From: Pomphorhynchus laevis
Taxonomy: Eukaryota; Acanthocephala; Palaeacanthocephala; Echinorhynchida; Pomphorhynchidae
Direction: 5' to 3'
Assembly (NCBI GenBank): GCA_012934845.2
Contig: WNNJ02002034.1
Span: forward strand, 1 to 64,000
DNA length: 64,000 nucleotides
Shown here: positions 42,034 to 53,679 of the stretch, in pieces
Layout: each line of letters opens with the position of its first letter
Numbering within the stretch: position 1 is the first letter of the stretch
Made by a program: the position numbers and the translations under genes
The notes under the pieces: model-generated
Database searches by the model: none
What the model was told of the DNA's origin: nothing
Seen by the model: the letters and a program-made list of their open reading frames with translations, nothing else

Positions 42034-43005
42034 TTATTGATCTAATATCTCATACGGATAATTTGGATGTTTCAAAAAACACTTCAGCTGGTAGTAACGG
42101 AAACGTTTATTAATGCTTGCAATCGACTCCATTACCCATTGAGGAAGATTTGGTAAATTGGCAGCATCCAAGTTTTCTTTCAGTCTTTCATTACTGACAC
42201 TTTTTATTATAATAACAATATTTCTCTGGAGGACCCATTTGATAATTACCTTCGCAGGAGTCCAACTCTTGTAGGATGATGATGGATCAGAATTTAGCTT
42301 ATTACATATGTTAAGTATTGTTTCGTCTTTTAGAACGACTGGGTCAGTCGGTTTTCTCCAAGGTCTATCGCTTGATCCAAATGGTGCATATGCTTCAACA
42401 ACAATGTTCCGGTCCTGACAAAATTTCACCAGATTCCATTCCGGACAATAAGGATTTATTTCTATTTGATTCACCTCTGGCCAAATATGGCCACCTTCAT
42501 CGTACAATCGTTGTAATTGATGTTCGTTAAAATTGCTCACACCAAGTGATTTTACTTTGCCCGACGATTTGCACTCTTGCATTTCTTTCCAAGTTACAAC
42601 ATAATCTTTGTCTAGTGGTATAACATAGCCATCTTTGTCTAGTGGAATGTTTACACCTTCTTTATATGAAAATGCCATTGGCCAATGCATTAAGTATAGG
42701 TCAAAATAATTTACGCCCACATTAGTTAACTGTTCATCTAAAGCCTCCAAAACTTTGTGATGATGGGAACACGATAACTTGTTAGTAATGAAAATATCTT
42801 CCCTCGGAATGTTAATTTGACTAATTGCTTGCTTTATTAGTTTCTCATTTTCGTAAATAAATGCCAAATCCAAATGTCGATATCCCAATAGTAAAGCCTG
42901 TTTAACCGCATTTACCAACTGTTGAGTTTTGTCTTTAAAGGTACCCAGGGTAATTTTAGGTATACATTTACCATTTAGTAGTTTGAGACAATTTTTGTCT
43001 GCCAT
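42034..43005 (-). CDS. Aldo-keto reductase (AKR superfamily), intronless
   Basis: A complete 323-codon frame, the usual AKR length (about 315-330), from ATG at 43005 to TAA at 42034. AKRs are cytosolic (alpha/beta)8-barrel enzymes that reduce carbonyl groups with NADPH. The catalytic tetrad is visible: Asp46 and Tyr51 (HLDLAFIYENE), Lys76 (FITNKLS) and His107 (YLMHWPM). Also present are LGVSNFN, NQIEINPYCPEW, the APFGSSDRPWRKP loop and the cofactor motif IIKSVSNERLKEN. The substrate cannot be told from sequence. The tract around residues 120-140 contains a near-repeat (IPLDKDGYVIPLDKDYV). The lack of introns, beside a NOT3 gene with many, suggests a retrocopy origin or an ancestrally intronless gene; no damage is seen. 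Confidence 0.95.
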   Translation of the reverse strand: MADKNCLKLLNGKCIPKITLGTFKDKTQQLVNAVKQALLLGYRHLDLAFIYENEKLIKQAISQINIPREDIFITNKLSCSHHHKVLEALDEQLTNVGVNYFDLYLMHWPMAFSYKEGVNIPLDKDGYVIPLDKDYVVTWKEMQECKSSGKVKSLGVSNFNEHQLQRLYDEGGHIWPEVNQIEINPYCPEWNLVKFCQDRNIVVEAYAPFGSSDRPWRKPTDPVVLKDETILNICNKLNSDPSSSYKSWTPAKVIIKWVLQRNIVIIIKSVSNERLKENLDAANLPNLPQWVMESIASINKRFRYYQLKCFLKHPNYPYEILDQ

Positions 43006-43407
43006 CTAACAATTTTTTAAATATAGAATGAACTTGCCACATTCTATTATATTTTTATTGAATTCTTTTATCCATAATTCATAATTGCATATATATTTTA
43101 TTTTAAGCTTATAATCCAATTGTCATGTTAGTTGAATATGTAGAAGATAATGTGTGGAAAAATTATTACCAAATGATAATTTTTTAGATTTTATTAAATC
43201 CTTTACCTTTTTATAAAAAGTTAAATCCTTTAAGTTTTTTATTTCACATTTTCGTAAATTCATATTCTATGAAGGTTATAAATTAATCAGTAATATAAGT
43301 GATACCATAAGAAAGGATACTTTCATAAAAATTTATATCTAAATTGTTTAATAAAATTCTTTGTTCTTTTTGTTTAAGCTATAGCTTTAGCTACTCGAAC
43401 GATCAAA

Positions 43408-45392
43408 TCAGCTAAGTCAACGTATTAAATATAATTATAAAATAAAAAATAAATAAAAATTATAATGTTAAATCAATAAATCAAAATGTAAGAGCTAGAT
43501 AAAAAATTATAAATAATTGTTATAAAATTTTATAACTTATATCAAGTTAAAATAGCAAATTGAAATTTAAAATAAAAGTCAATTTTTTAGGAATTGACTG
43601 ATTACTAACAGACTTTGCATCAGAATAAGAATTAGAGGTTATCAGGGGAACATCTATGCTATCAGGTTTCGGCCCCTATTCCTCGTTGGGGGCGTCATTT
43701 CGGCCTCTATTATTACGTACAGATATGTAATAATTACAAATTACATATGTCTGATAGAATTACATTCGAATGAAAATAAACATTTGTTTTTCTGGCAAAA
43801 TCCATTCGATAAAAAGCTTAAGACAATATTTTCTTTAAATTTTCGACGACGCAGTCGTCCTAATCAGAAACTAAAAATTTTACAAATTGAGACAATTTAT
43901 GACGAAAGCATTTCCTGAAAGAATTTGAGTGAAAAATAAGATTTCATTTAAAATTTGACTTCCAATTCCAGTGTGTGTTTGATGACGTTGCTAGTTTATT
44001 TTCGTGCGCCGAGGACGGAATTTTTAGAATCCAATTGTCTTTATTGCCTTCCATTGGGAACGCGTCGGCACGTATATGTATCGATTATTTTATTAGGCGT
44101 CGGCTAAGTAAGGAATCTCTCTCTATCACTCAGGCGGCATCGAAATTAATTGAATGATATTTGGATATCATATGATTTAGCAGGGATGACAAGTGTTCTC
44201 TCTTAATTCCTGTCTTATGTTGGTATATTCGTTTACTTAGACCTTGTTTTATCTGTTCGATGTAAGATTAAGGACAATCTTTGCAAGGAATTTCATATAC
44301 CACATTAGAATTTGTTTGACGAGGTTTTCGTTTAAAGATCCCAGCTAGAGTCGCGCCTTTCTTCAAATAAGGTATTACTCGCTTTTTCGCCTGTTGTCAG
44401 ATTTCTTGATAGAAACGTGTGTGATCATCGACGCTCGCTATTATCGTTTGAACAAAGAGTCTGTTTAATTTATTTTTATCGTGCGAAACAGGCGATATGA
44501 GTGCTTGTTCCCATGCCTGTCGAATTACTTTTGGAGGAAATCCATATTGTAGCATGTTGTACCAAATTGCCTGCGTTTCGAAATCGATGTCATCTTGATG
44601 GCCGACGCCTAATAAAAGAATCGATACATATACGTGCCGACGCGTGCATAATGGAAGGCAATATGGACAATTGGATTCTAAAAATTCCGTTATCGGTGCA
44701 CGAAAATAAACTAGCAACGTCATCAAAAACACACTGGAATTGGAAGTCAAATTTTAAATGAAATCTTATTTTTCACTCAAATTCTTCCAGGAAATATTTT
44801 CGTCATAAATTGTCTCAATTTGTAAAAATTTTAGTTTCTGATGAGAACGACTGCGTCGTCGAAAATTTAAAGAAAATATTGTCTTAAGTTTTTTATCGAA
44901 TGGATTTTGCCAGAAACTAAATATTACATATCTATACATATACTTGCATATATTTACATATACGCATTTACAATTATTTTAAATGTCATACATAATTCTT
45001 GGACTCGTTTATTATGTGTTCATATATTTTCATATTTATCGACTTATGAAAAGTCGGTAAATAAAAAAGTAATTTCCTTTTCCTACTTAAGAAAATCAAA
45101 AACAGAAACGAAAGTTTATAGACGACAATATGATATTAAAACTAAAACTGAATAACGGGTAAAAATCAAATCAGTTAACTGAGTCTGTATATTTAATATA
45201 GTTATAAAATTATAAAAAATAATAATGCTAAATCAAAATTTAATACTAAATAATTATAAATAATTGTTAAAAAAATTTATATAAATTATATCAAGTTAAA
45301 ATGAAAAAATTGAAATTTAAAATAAAAGCTAATTTTTTAGGAATTGACTAATAAACAACATACGTTGTATCAGAATAAGGATTAGTAGCAGA
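43408..45392 (-). mobile_element. PLE-related block with direct termini and GIY-YIG piece
   Basis: Two copies of the family N terminal repeat, both in minus orientation, lie at 43408-43700 and 45171-45392. Between them are two 316-bp inverted arms (43789-44104 and 44601-44916). The loop carries a minus-strand GIY-YIG piece (44390-44170): NSNVVYEIPCKDC followed by a YIEQIKQGLSKRIYQHK segment. The right arm encodes YGFPPKVIRQAWEQAL, like the stretch between RT and nuclease in PLEs. No RT core is present, so this looks like a rearranged or internally deleted element. Confidence 0.65.
43789..44916. repeat. Inverted repeat, equal 316-bp arms
   Basis: Arms 43789-44104 and 44601-44916 are reverse complements, roughly 90 percent or better by eye; the loop is 496 bases. 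Each arm carries a hammerhead-like core on the strand reading out of the loop: CTGATGAG at 44838-44845 with ACGAC/GTCGT stem and CGAAA (plus strand), and its counterpart at 43867-43840 (minus strand). Confidence 0.9.
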
Positions 45393-45769
45393 ATCGTAGG
45401 AGAATATCATCCAGCTTTGTCAACATTCCAATCAAAATTGTACAGATAAATTGCTAATAATAATCGTTAAATTGCAACGAATAATCAACGTTGGTATCTG
45501 GTGCCACATACAATACATAGGTGAATAAAGTCGCTCTATAATCGCGAACGTTTAAATAACCGACGTGCACATATTAAAAAAGGACATGCTATGTAAGATG
45601 CTGTTGTACAATATTTCTCACAGCACAATGTAAACTAATAAATAAATAAAGATTCAAATAAATAACAACCAACAGGTAAGACAGTCTAATTAATGATAAC
45701 GTTGCTTTTTGAGCTTTTTTATTTTAATTAATTGGAACAGCAGCAGTCTTCAGCAATACAATTCACGGC

Positions 45770-48700
45770 CTCAGGTCCAGTGGGATTTAAGTCTCGGGCC
45801 GCACCAGCGCGCCGCCTTCCAACTAAACCATACGGGGTTTCTCACCCCCCCTAAGAGTCCAGTCGAGGCGGAATATGGTGGGTAATCGCGAGATTAGGAG
45901 CTTGAGAAACCTTAGTCTTTGTCTATTGGACATTCTCTAGTGAAGAAGACTTATCCCGAGATAGCCCAAGTATACCAAAGGCGCACCTGGGATTTTCCAA
46001 TCAATGACAGATGCTGGGCCCGTTTCAGATACCACCTAGCTCTCTTCAGGATACGTTTAAGTCTATTAAGATCAGCTTTTGCGGACCAATTCACCGTAAC
46101 AGTGAACCCCAGATATTTTACTCGATTCGTGAAGATGGGGAGTGGTTGATGCTGCAAAATGGAGGAGAGTGCAGAGAGTGCTAGTCACTTAAGCTTCGTT
46201 TTTTTGAGGGGGGGGGCAGGGGAGCCATAAAAGACGACCACCTGCGATTTATTGGAGTCTAAAATAAGATGGATGTGTATAACTGATCTTTTAATCTTAA
46301 AAAGAAACGGCTGATGTCGGAGACTACATCTATGCACCTGCATCCATAAAGCAGATATGTAGTATCATCAGCATATACCACGAGATGACGATCACGCTTA
46401 AAAGCTTTGAATATAACAATAAAGGCAGCAAAATATAAGATAGGAGAAAGTAGGGAGCCTTGAGGCACACCTGTAATAGGGTAGAACTGACGTGCATCAG
46501 TGTCATCTACATAGTAGAACCGCTTGGTGTACAGCAATATCTTCACACTGTTAACAATTCTCGCAAGCACCCACGAGAGACCTGAGAGAGGAGATAACAA
46601 ACGGAATGGAAATGCGGTCAAATGCAGCAGAAAAATAAAGAAAAACAGCAACAGCAAGTCAAAGACTGTTATCCTGACAAAACTGATGCACTTCACCAAT
46701 TGCTGAATGCATCGAGCACCCTTTGACGAGCCCATGAAAATTCGATGGGATTAAGTTACGCCTACTTAAATAGTCGCGGTATCTACACGCTAGCGCTTTT
46801 CGTAAATGGATATGAGGGAATTTTGAATCGAAATGGGCGGCAGGTCTTTGGGACATTAGACCGATTTTTTCTTTGGTTAAAATATACGTCGGCTACAATT
46901 GATGCCGACTCCATCGGATTGTGAGGCTAAAAGCATTATGACTGCAACTTCTCATTTTTGATCGTCTGTCAAAAGCTGATAAACTCAAGAAGAGAGTGGA
47001 GCGACGAATTTAGAGATGCCCGGAAGTGGGCCCCAGGAGTTAAGGATATCCGTAACAGATAAGTCCCTGCTCCTGAAGTCACCCAAGGCGAGATTGGCTG
47101 GTAGAAAGCGTGGCTCCATAATTATATAGGGCTAGTGACTCCTCCAAAACTTTGTCAATGCCTATACTACCGATCTAACCCGAGGCTATTTTCCTCTAAC
47201 AGACAAACTTCTCCGTCTTGAATATCTTCCAAAAGGAAGACTGGGAAGGGTTTAAGCGAGCAATGCTCGCACTATCCTCACTCAGCTAAAAACTATATCT
47301 AGAGCTCGAATATTCATTCGAGAAGATCTGTTTGGCGGAAACAGATAGATTGGGGATGTGTAACATTTCAGCTAGTATCTTGAGTTTTGTTCGAGTGGGA
47401 TTGTATAAGCGACCTCTTTAGATAGTTAAGAGGAACATGGTAGCTTGCGATGCGAGGTAGGAATTGAATTCGGTGAAACTCGCATTCTCTATCCGGGGAA
47501 GAGTTGAATAGCTGCTCCAAAGAAGGCCACTCTGATGGGATCAAAGTGAAATCTCCTTCTAAGCAACGTATCATCATCTAACCGCCAGCAAATTAGGTCA
47601 TGAGAGGTGGTCAGCTGTTGGCGCGACTGCTCAGTACAGATGGGTTTCAACAACCACATAATATGTAGCAGTAGTATGTCTAGGAGCGAATTTGTGTTAG
47701 AGCAATGAAAAATAGGGGATTGTGGTTTGTGAATAAGATAGTCGTTCCTGGATCTGCGGAGTGCTGAATTGATACAACGACCAGTCGTTGAAGTCACCAA
47801 GTAACATGTCATAACCGTTACCTAATATACGATCCAGGATGTCACGGATCTTGTTAATTTCTCCTGGCCGGATATAGACATTGGTTATGCTGATACGCTT
47901 ACCATTCTTACAGAGTGATATAACTAAGCAAGATAGAGCTGGACAAGAATAGTTTAATAAGATGGATGATCTTAAGGAGCTCTTCACTAGGGTTAAAAGA
48001 CCTTGAGATAAAGAGGATTGAAGACGGCTATGTACGGAGTAAAGTGGATATATATATGTGTGCTTTGAGATAGATTGAGTAATGTCATGTGGAGAGGGAT
48101 AGACCGCGTCTCTTGAATAACTATAGCATCCGCATCTCTACCAGATATAAGGCTAAGGGCGGAAGCACCTCCCGAATTCCACTAAAGGATATTGAGTGAA
48201 AAAGGCCCTTAATTACTGTCCATTGCGTAAGTGTTACCGGAGTGGGACGCCCTTCACCTAGTCACAACTAGAGGCGGAAAGGTCGCCCTTATCGCTTCCA
48301 GTCACGACAGATATAGTCGATTGCCAACGAGCGATATCTACATCTCCCTAGGTACGGGCCGCCATTTCACAGTCCTTTCCTTTTCGGGATAGCTTAAGAG
48401 AGGATAGGCTTTTTGTCGAGGCTACACAACGCTTTTTAGGCATGAGGACTCTCTTAGTTGTGGTCTTAGACGTTGATGAAGACGGACTCTGTGCCGCATA
48501 AGCAACCTTTGCCGTTAATATAAGAATCAACTCCTCCAACTTATTAATGGATGCTTGATGATTGTCATCAATTAATCTAAAGATGTCCAGTCAAACATCA
48601 TCTTGTCAGCATTACAAGTTTCGGCGAAGTTAGACGGCATCGCCGGATCACCACAATGCTTCTTCTTGTAGTCTTTAAAACTACTGCATTTGCGGGACCA

Positions 48701-49530
48701 CGTAGGGTGGTCCCCAGCAATTCAAACAATGCGTGAACTATCACATTTATCAGTGTGTTCGTTCTCCAAACCACATACCCCACATGAACAGGCATAAGAC
48801 ATCCTGACTCCCAATGCCCCCATTTATGGCAGTTGTTGCAATGGGGTAGGTCAGGTGGCCTGTATCTATTAGCGTAAACAAAAGGTTATGTCAAAGGAAG
48901 GGGTTAAAAATCGATTTCGCGAGGCATTCGGCAACATCTACAGAGTTGGGACAAAAGGCCACTGGAATAGGCAGGCCGTTCCTTCCCGTAATAAAGCGGA
49001 TGTTGGTCAATTTGTGCTGATGTTCTAGGATCTGAATATCATCTGCCGGCAGGAAGGACGGTATATTAGAAATTTTTACAGACGCCTGGATAGGCTTGAT
49101 AGAGACTGTGCCGGAGGTTGAATGGCTTTCATTGAAGAATTCTAAATATGCAATAGCCAAGTCGGGGTGCAATAAGAGATCGGCACCTCTGCTTCAAAAT
49201 ATCTGATTGAATTAAAAATTACCCTTTGCTTATAGAGCTCTGAAAAACTCGTTAAAAACTTGTTAAATATGTTTTGTCTTTCTATAGGTTCTAGAAATTT
49301 GATGTTCACTAAATTAGCTAATTTAGGGCGCAGGGGAAGTGCCCTCTGTTCCATTATAGAGTCTGCACATAAATCCCTTACCTTTGTTGAAGAAGAAAGA
49401 TTAACTTGATACTTTTTATTACCGGTTTTTTCTTGAATTTCGTTGTTTCTCATTATTTTAAACAATTCCTTATATGATCGTCCGACGTTCACTTTTTCGT
49501 TCATACACGCTCTATCAAATTTGATCATTA
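45770..49530 (-). mobile_element. LINE family D, copy D1
   Basis: Minus strand, from the right. ORF1 starts at ATG 49528 (MIKFDRACMNEKVNVGRSYK) and continues in a second frame with IKPIQASVKISNIPSFLPAD. Then come the endonuclease (ISITNVYIRPGEINKI, YDMLLGDFND) and RT pieces (FYPITGVPQGSLLSPILY, LVVYADDTTYLLYG). A C-terminal piece reads VKYLGFTVTVNWSAKADLNR. The 3' end has a GC-rich block and TGAGGCCGTGAA near 45765. Many frame changes; a G-run near 46208 lies inside the 3' RT region. Its 5' end faces the 5' end of copy D2. Confidence 0.85.
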
Positions 49531-49559
49531 AACTTACAATGTTAACTGATTGTAAACTT

Positions 49560-52500
49560 CTCGATAACTACAGTGAAATTCAAACAGCAGTGAAAGCAGA
49601 TGCTTATCAGTTGCAATAACAAAATAATTGAAATGTACAAAATGTGCGTCGGAGGTTCAAACGATTCTACTTTTCCTGAAAATAATGCTGCAAATGGTAA
49701 GATTTTTAGCAGTTCTGATACGGAGAAAGACACAGAGGTAAGAGACTTGTTGCCTAACTTTTCTACAGATATGGGGGGTACTACCCTCCCTGCATGAATA
49801 TGATAGATTTTTCGGCAAAAATCTAGCCCATCTGGGCAATTTACAGTTGAAATCAATACAAGCAACCCTTAAAATATCAAATGTCTCTCACCTTCTGGAG
49901 GTAGAGGACGTGTGTGAATTAAAATCGAAGTACAATCTGCTTTCAGTACGATTCGTCAAATCTAAAGCGGGACAAGATCTTCCAATTGCATTCCGCATCG
50001 TGGATATTGACCAAACCCCTTCTTGGGGTACAACTTAAAGTTTACATTGATAGAAAAGGACAACTGGACATACTCCCACTGCAATGTCTGCCACTTGTGG
50101 GGGCACTGGGGGTCGACCTGTTCATCGACGAGAATATGTGGAGTTTGCGGTAGTGACTCCTGCAATTTCCTACTTAAGGGGGAGAAATGTACGGCTCCCC
50201 CAGTCTGCCGTAACTGCACCCGTGCCCATCCTTTCTGGTCCAGACGTTGTAAACATTTCAAGGCTTACCAAAGGACTTTTTCGGGTCTTTCGAACAATAC
50301 TAAATCCGCTACTGACTTCTCTACTGTTACTGCTTCTTCTGACAAAATGTCCAATAAAGACATACTTCAACTTATAGATTCAAACAAAAAATTTATTTTG
50401 GCCCAGATGGAGAAGATGATCGCTCCTCTGGTATCTGCACTTCTGGAAACTTCCAATACTAAGGCGTTGCCGGAACTTGCCTTACCTTACTCAAATAAAC
50501 GAGCGGCTTCTGCTCGGACAGTTCCCCCTCTAAAAGTTAGAAAGCTACTCAAGCAGATGGTCGCCTCAGTCCCGGAAAATGAAGATATTGCCCAGGGGGT
50601 TCCGACCCTGGATGGGGCGGGGCTAGTAGTGGGAAGGGTAACCTTCCTGATCTAGCTCTGTCTAGGTTGGCTTCATCCGTCCAACTTATCTGACAGGACA
50701 TTACTCGATTTATCCCAAAGCATATTTGTTCCCACTATACTCCGTACATAACCCCACCTCATTCCTCTTCATCTTAAGGACTCTTAACCTTAGTTAAGTG
50801 CTCATTAAGACCCTCCCTCTTGCTAAATTACTCTTGTCCAGCCCTGTCTTGTTTGGTAGTTCACTCGTTAAGAACGGTAAACGCCTCAGTCTAGCCAATG
50901 TCTACATCCGGCCAGGCGAGATTCACAAGAACCAGACCTCCTGGACGGTATTATTGATAGCGGCTATGACATGGTACTTGGTGACCTCAACGACAGAACT
51001 GGTCGTTGGATTAATGCAGGACTCCGCAGAGCCAGGAACGGTTATCTTATTCACAAACCACCGTCCCCCACCTTTCATTGCACATCAACAAATTCACTCC
51101 TCGACTTATTTCTGCTCCATGAGAGGTGGTTGTTAAAACCCTTCTGTACGGAGCAGTCGCGACAACATCTGTCCACCTCTCATGATCTAATCCGTCGGAG
51201 GATAGAAGAGGATACGCTGCTTCGTAGAAGATTTTACTTTGACCCGATTAGAGTATTTTTTTCCAGGCAGCTATCCAACGCTTCCCCCGAATTGGGAATG
51301 AGAGTTTAACCGAATTTGATTCCTACCTCTCTTCACAAGCCACCGCGTTGCTTTCGACAACCTATAAAGGTCGCATTTTCAGTCCCACTACGACAAAACT
51401 CAAGGTCCTAGCTAAACTGCTGAACCTCCCTAATCTCTCTGCTTCCGGCAGACAGACCCTCTCGAATGAATTCTGGCGCACCAGATATTGGTTCCAGCTG
51501 AGTCGAGATAGGGCGAGTATTGCTTGTCTTAACCCTTCTCAGTCTTCCTTTTGGAAGATATTCAATAAGAAATTTGTTTGTTGGAAGGATAGGGCTTTGG
51601 GTTTGATCGGTAGTATAGGCCTTGGAAAGGTTTTGGAGGAATCACTAGCCCAACACAACTATGGAGCCACGCAATCACCTCAACCAATCCAGCCTAGGGG
51701 AGACTTCAGGAGTAGGGATTTATCTGTCACATATATTCTTAACGCCAAGGGGCCTCTTCCGAGCACCTCCAAATCCTTCGCTCTACTCTCTTCTCGTGTC
51801 TGTCAGCTTTTGACAGCCGATCAAAGAGGGGAGATGGCCGTCACAATGCTATAAACCACCCCATCCAATGTGGCCGGCATCAATATTATTAAAAGTATTT
51901 TTTACCTAAAAAGTATCCGGTATCTTGTCTTAAAGACCTGCGGCCTATTTCGATTCAAAATTCCCTCGTCTCGATCTACGAAAAAGCGCTTGCGCGTCTA
52001 ATCCGCGATCATCTGAGTAGGCGAAATTTAATCCCACCTGGTTTCCATGGGTTTGTCAAAGGTCGCTCGGTCCATTCAGCTGCTGGTAAAGTGCATCGGT
52101 TTTGTCAGGAGAACAGTCATCAACTCATTGTGGCTGTTTTCCTTGATTTTTCCGCTGCATTTGACTGCATCTCCATTCATTTTGTTATCTCTTCTCTCAG
52201 GTCCCTCGGGTTGCCTGCGAGAATTGTTAACAGGGTGGAGATACTGCTGTACACCAAGCGATTTTATTACGACGACCCTGATGCGCGTCACTTCTACCCT
52301 ATTACGGGTGTGCCTCAAGGCTCCCCTCTCCTATTTTATATCTTGCTGCCTCCATTAATCTATTCAAAATATTTAAACGTGATCAACGTCTAGTGGTGTA
52401 CGCTGATGACACCACAGCCTTGTTCACTGGACGCAGGTGCAAAGACGTAGTCTCGGACATCAGCAGATTCTTTTTAAGATTAAAAGACCAGTTGCCCAAG

Positions 52501-53060
52501 TCCAACCTTGTTGTAAACTCCGCTAAATCGCAGGTGGCCGTCTTTCATGGCACCCCTGCTACAAAGCAAAAACTTAAGAGATTAGCACTCTCTGCGCTCT
52601 CCTCCATATTTGCCTCTGAACCACTCTCCACCTTCACAAGTCGAGTAAAATACCTGCGGTTCAACGTTACAGTGAACTGGTCGGCGAAAGCTGACCTAGA
52701 TAGACTCAAACGTATCCTGAAGAGAGCTATGTGGGCTCTGAAACGGGTCCAGCATCTGTCGTTGATAGGGAAAACCCAGGTGCGCCTCTGGAGCACTTGG
52801 GCTATCTCGGGAGTAGTCTTTTTTTCAAGAGGACGTCCTCCGGAACGAAGGCTAAGATTTCTTAAGCTCCTCGTCTCGCGTTTACCCAGCAAAGTCCGCA
52901 CCGATTGGACTCTTCGGGAGGGGGTGAAAGACCCCGGGTGGTTCAATCGGAAGGCGGCGTGTTAGATTGGTTGGGGGTCAGATCCCTATGGATTTGAGTC
53001 CGTAAATGGAATAGAAGACTTACAGAATGAAGATAAAGTAGAAGAAGAGTGAACTTATTT
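49560..53060 (+). mobile_element. LINE family D, copy D2 (fullest copy)
   Basis: ORF1 occupies about 49600-50655 in two frames. It has KSIQATLKISNVSHLLEVED, then zinc knuckles CNVCHLWGHWGSTC (CX2CX4HX4C), CGVCGSDSC and CRNCTRAHPFWSRRC, and a Lys/Ser-rich tail. Endonuclease pieces follow (RLSLANVYIRPGEIH, then MVLGDLNDRTGRW, 50870-51010). RT pieces run from about 51950: VFLDFSAAFDCISIHF, FYPITGVPQGSP and MVYADDTTALFTGRRC. The last 190 codons (52393-52965) are open: NWSAKADLDRLKRILKRA, LSLIGKTQVRLWSTWAISG. The 3' tail has a GGGGGTCAGATCCC hairpin. About five or more breaks. Confidence 0.88.
50023..50655 (+). pseudogene. LINE D2 ORF1: zinc-knuckle RNA-binding protein
   Basis: A 210-codon open frame with a CCHC knuckle at residues 20-33 and two further Cys clusters to about residue 75, then a linker with coiled-coil character (SNKDILQLIDSNKKFILAQM). 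This is the gag-like nucleic-acid-binding ORF1 of LINEs of the I/Jockey type. Its N-terminal part is in a different frame to the left (49847-50038), so the protein is split by a frame shift near 50020-50040. Confidence 0.75.
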
Positions 53061-53154
53061 TCTGTTTGTCTAACTGGTGTTTATTCCATTTATGTTTTTT
53101 ATTAATAAAATCTTATTATTATAAGATGCTTATCGCTAATAACAGCATCACCTG

Positions 53155-53270
53155 ATCAAAGCAAATGACAGCGATCGTTTTGAACTTTTTTACGTAAACT
53201 GATTGTTTCAAAGCAAATGACGGCGATCATTTTGAATTTTTTTACGTAAACTGATTGTTTCAAACGAGAA
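53155..53270. repeat. Tandem duplication, ~55-bp unit
   Basis: CAAAGCAAATGACAGCGATC...ACGTAAACTGATTGTTT occurs twice in succession with a few substitutions, between the tails of LINE copies D2 and D3. Confidence 0.85.
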
Positions 53271-53309
53271 CAAATTCATTGAAAACATCTGATAAAAGCT
53301 CTAATGTTT

Positions 53310-53600
53310 ATATGCTACATGGACGATGTGATGATTATAAGGCCAGATTCTAAATATAATTCAATAACATTTTATAGATAAATTAAATAAAAAGTGAATA
53401 AAATTTACCATTAAATTCCCAAGCATGATCCCATAAAATTTCTAGACACTGAAATTTATTGTACAAACAAGATTATATAGAATGCTCAAATGGTGCCAAC
53501 ATTTTTACATCCTAAAAGCTGCCTGTCATGCCGTGCGAATGAAGCACTTAGAATAAAGAAAATAATAATAAATATTATATTAACAAAATAACAAAGTTAG
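53310..53600 (+). mobile_element. PLE RT scrap
   Basis: CTACATGGACGATGTGATG encodes YMDDVMII, a YxDD box, followed at the right distance by KFLDTEIYCTNKII and by CLSCRANEALR. This fits the palm-to-thumb part of a PLE RT. Heavily decayed. Confidence 0.5.
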
Positions 53601-53679
53601 ATAAAAAAGCTAGATCTGGTATACATTGTTACCTTCATCAATAATTGTCATACATAGCTCATGAAAAACTTCTTTAACA

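Noticed and set aside
52076-52318. Minus-strand frames within LINE copy D2
   Set aside because: Shadows of the RT frame on the plus strand; the same happens opposite D1 and D3.
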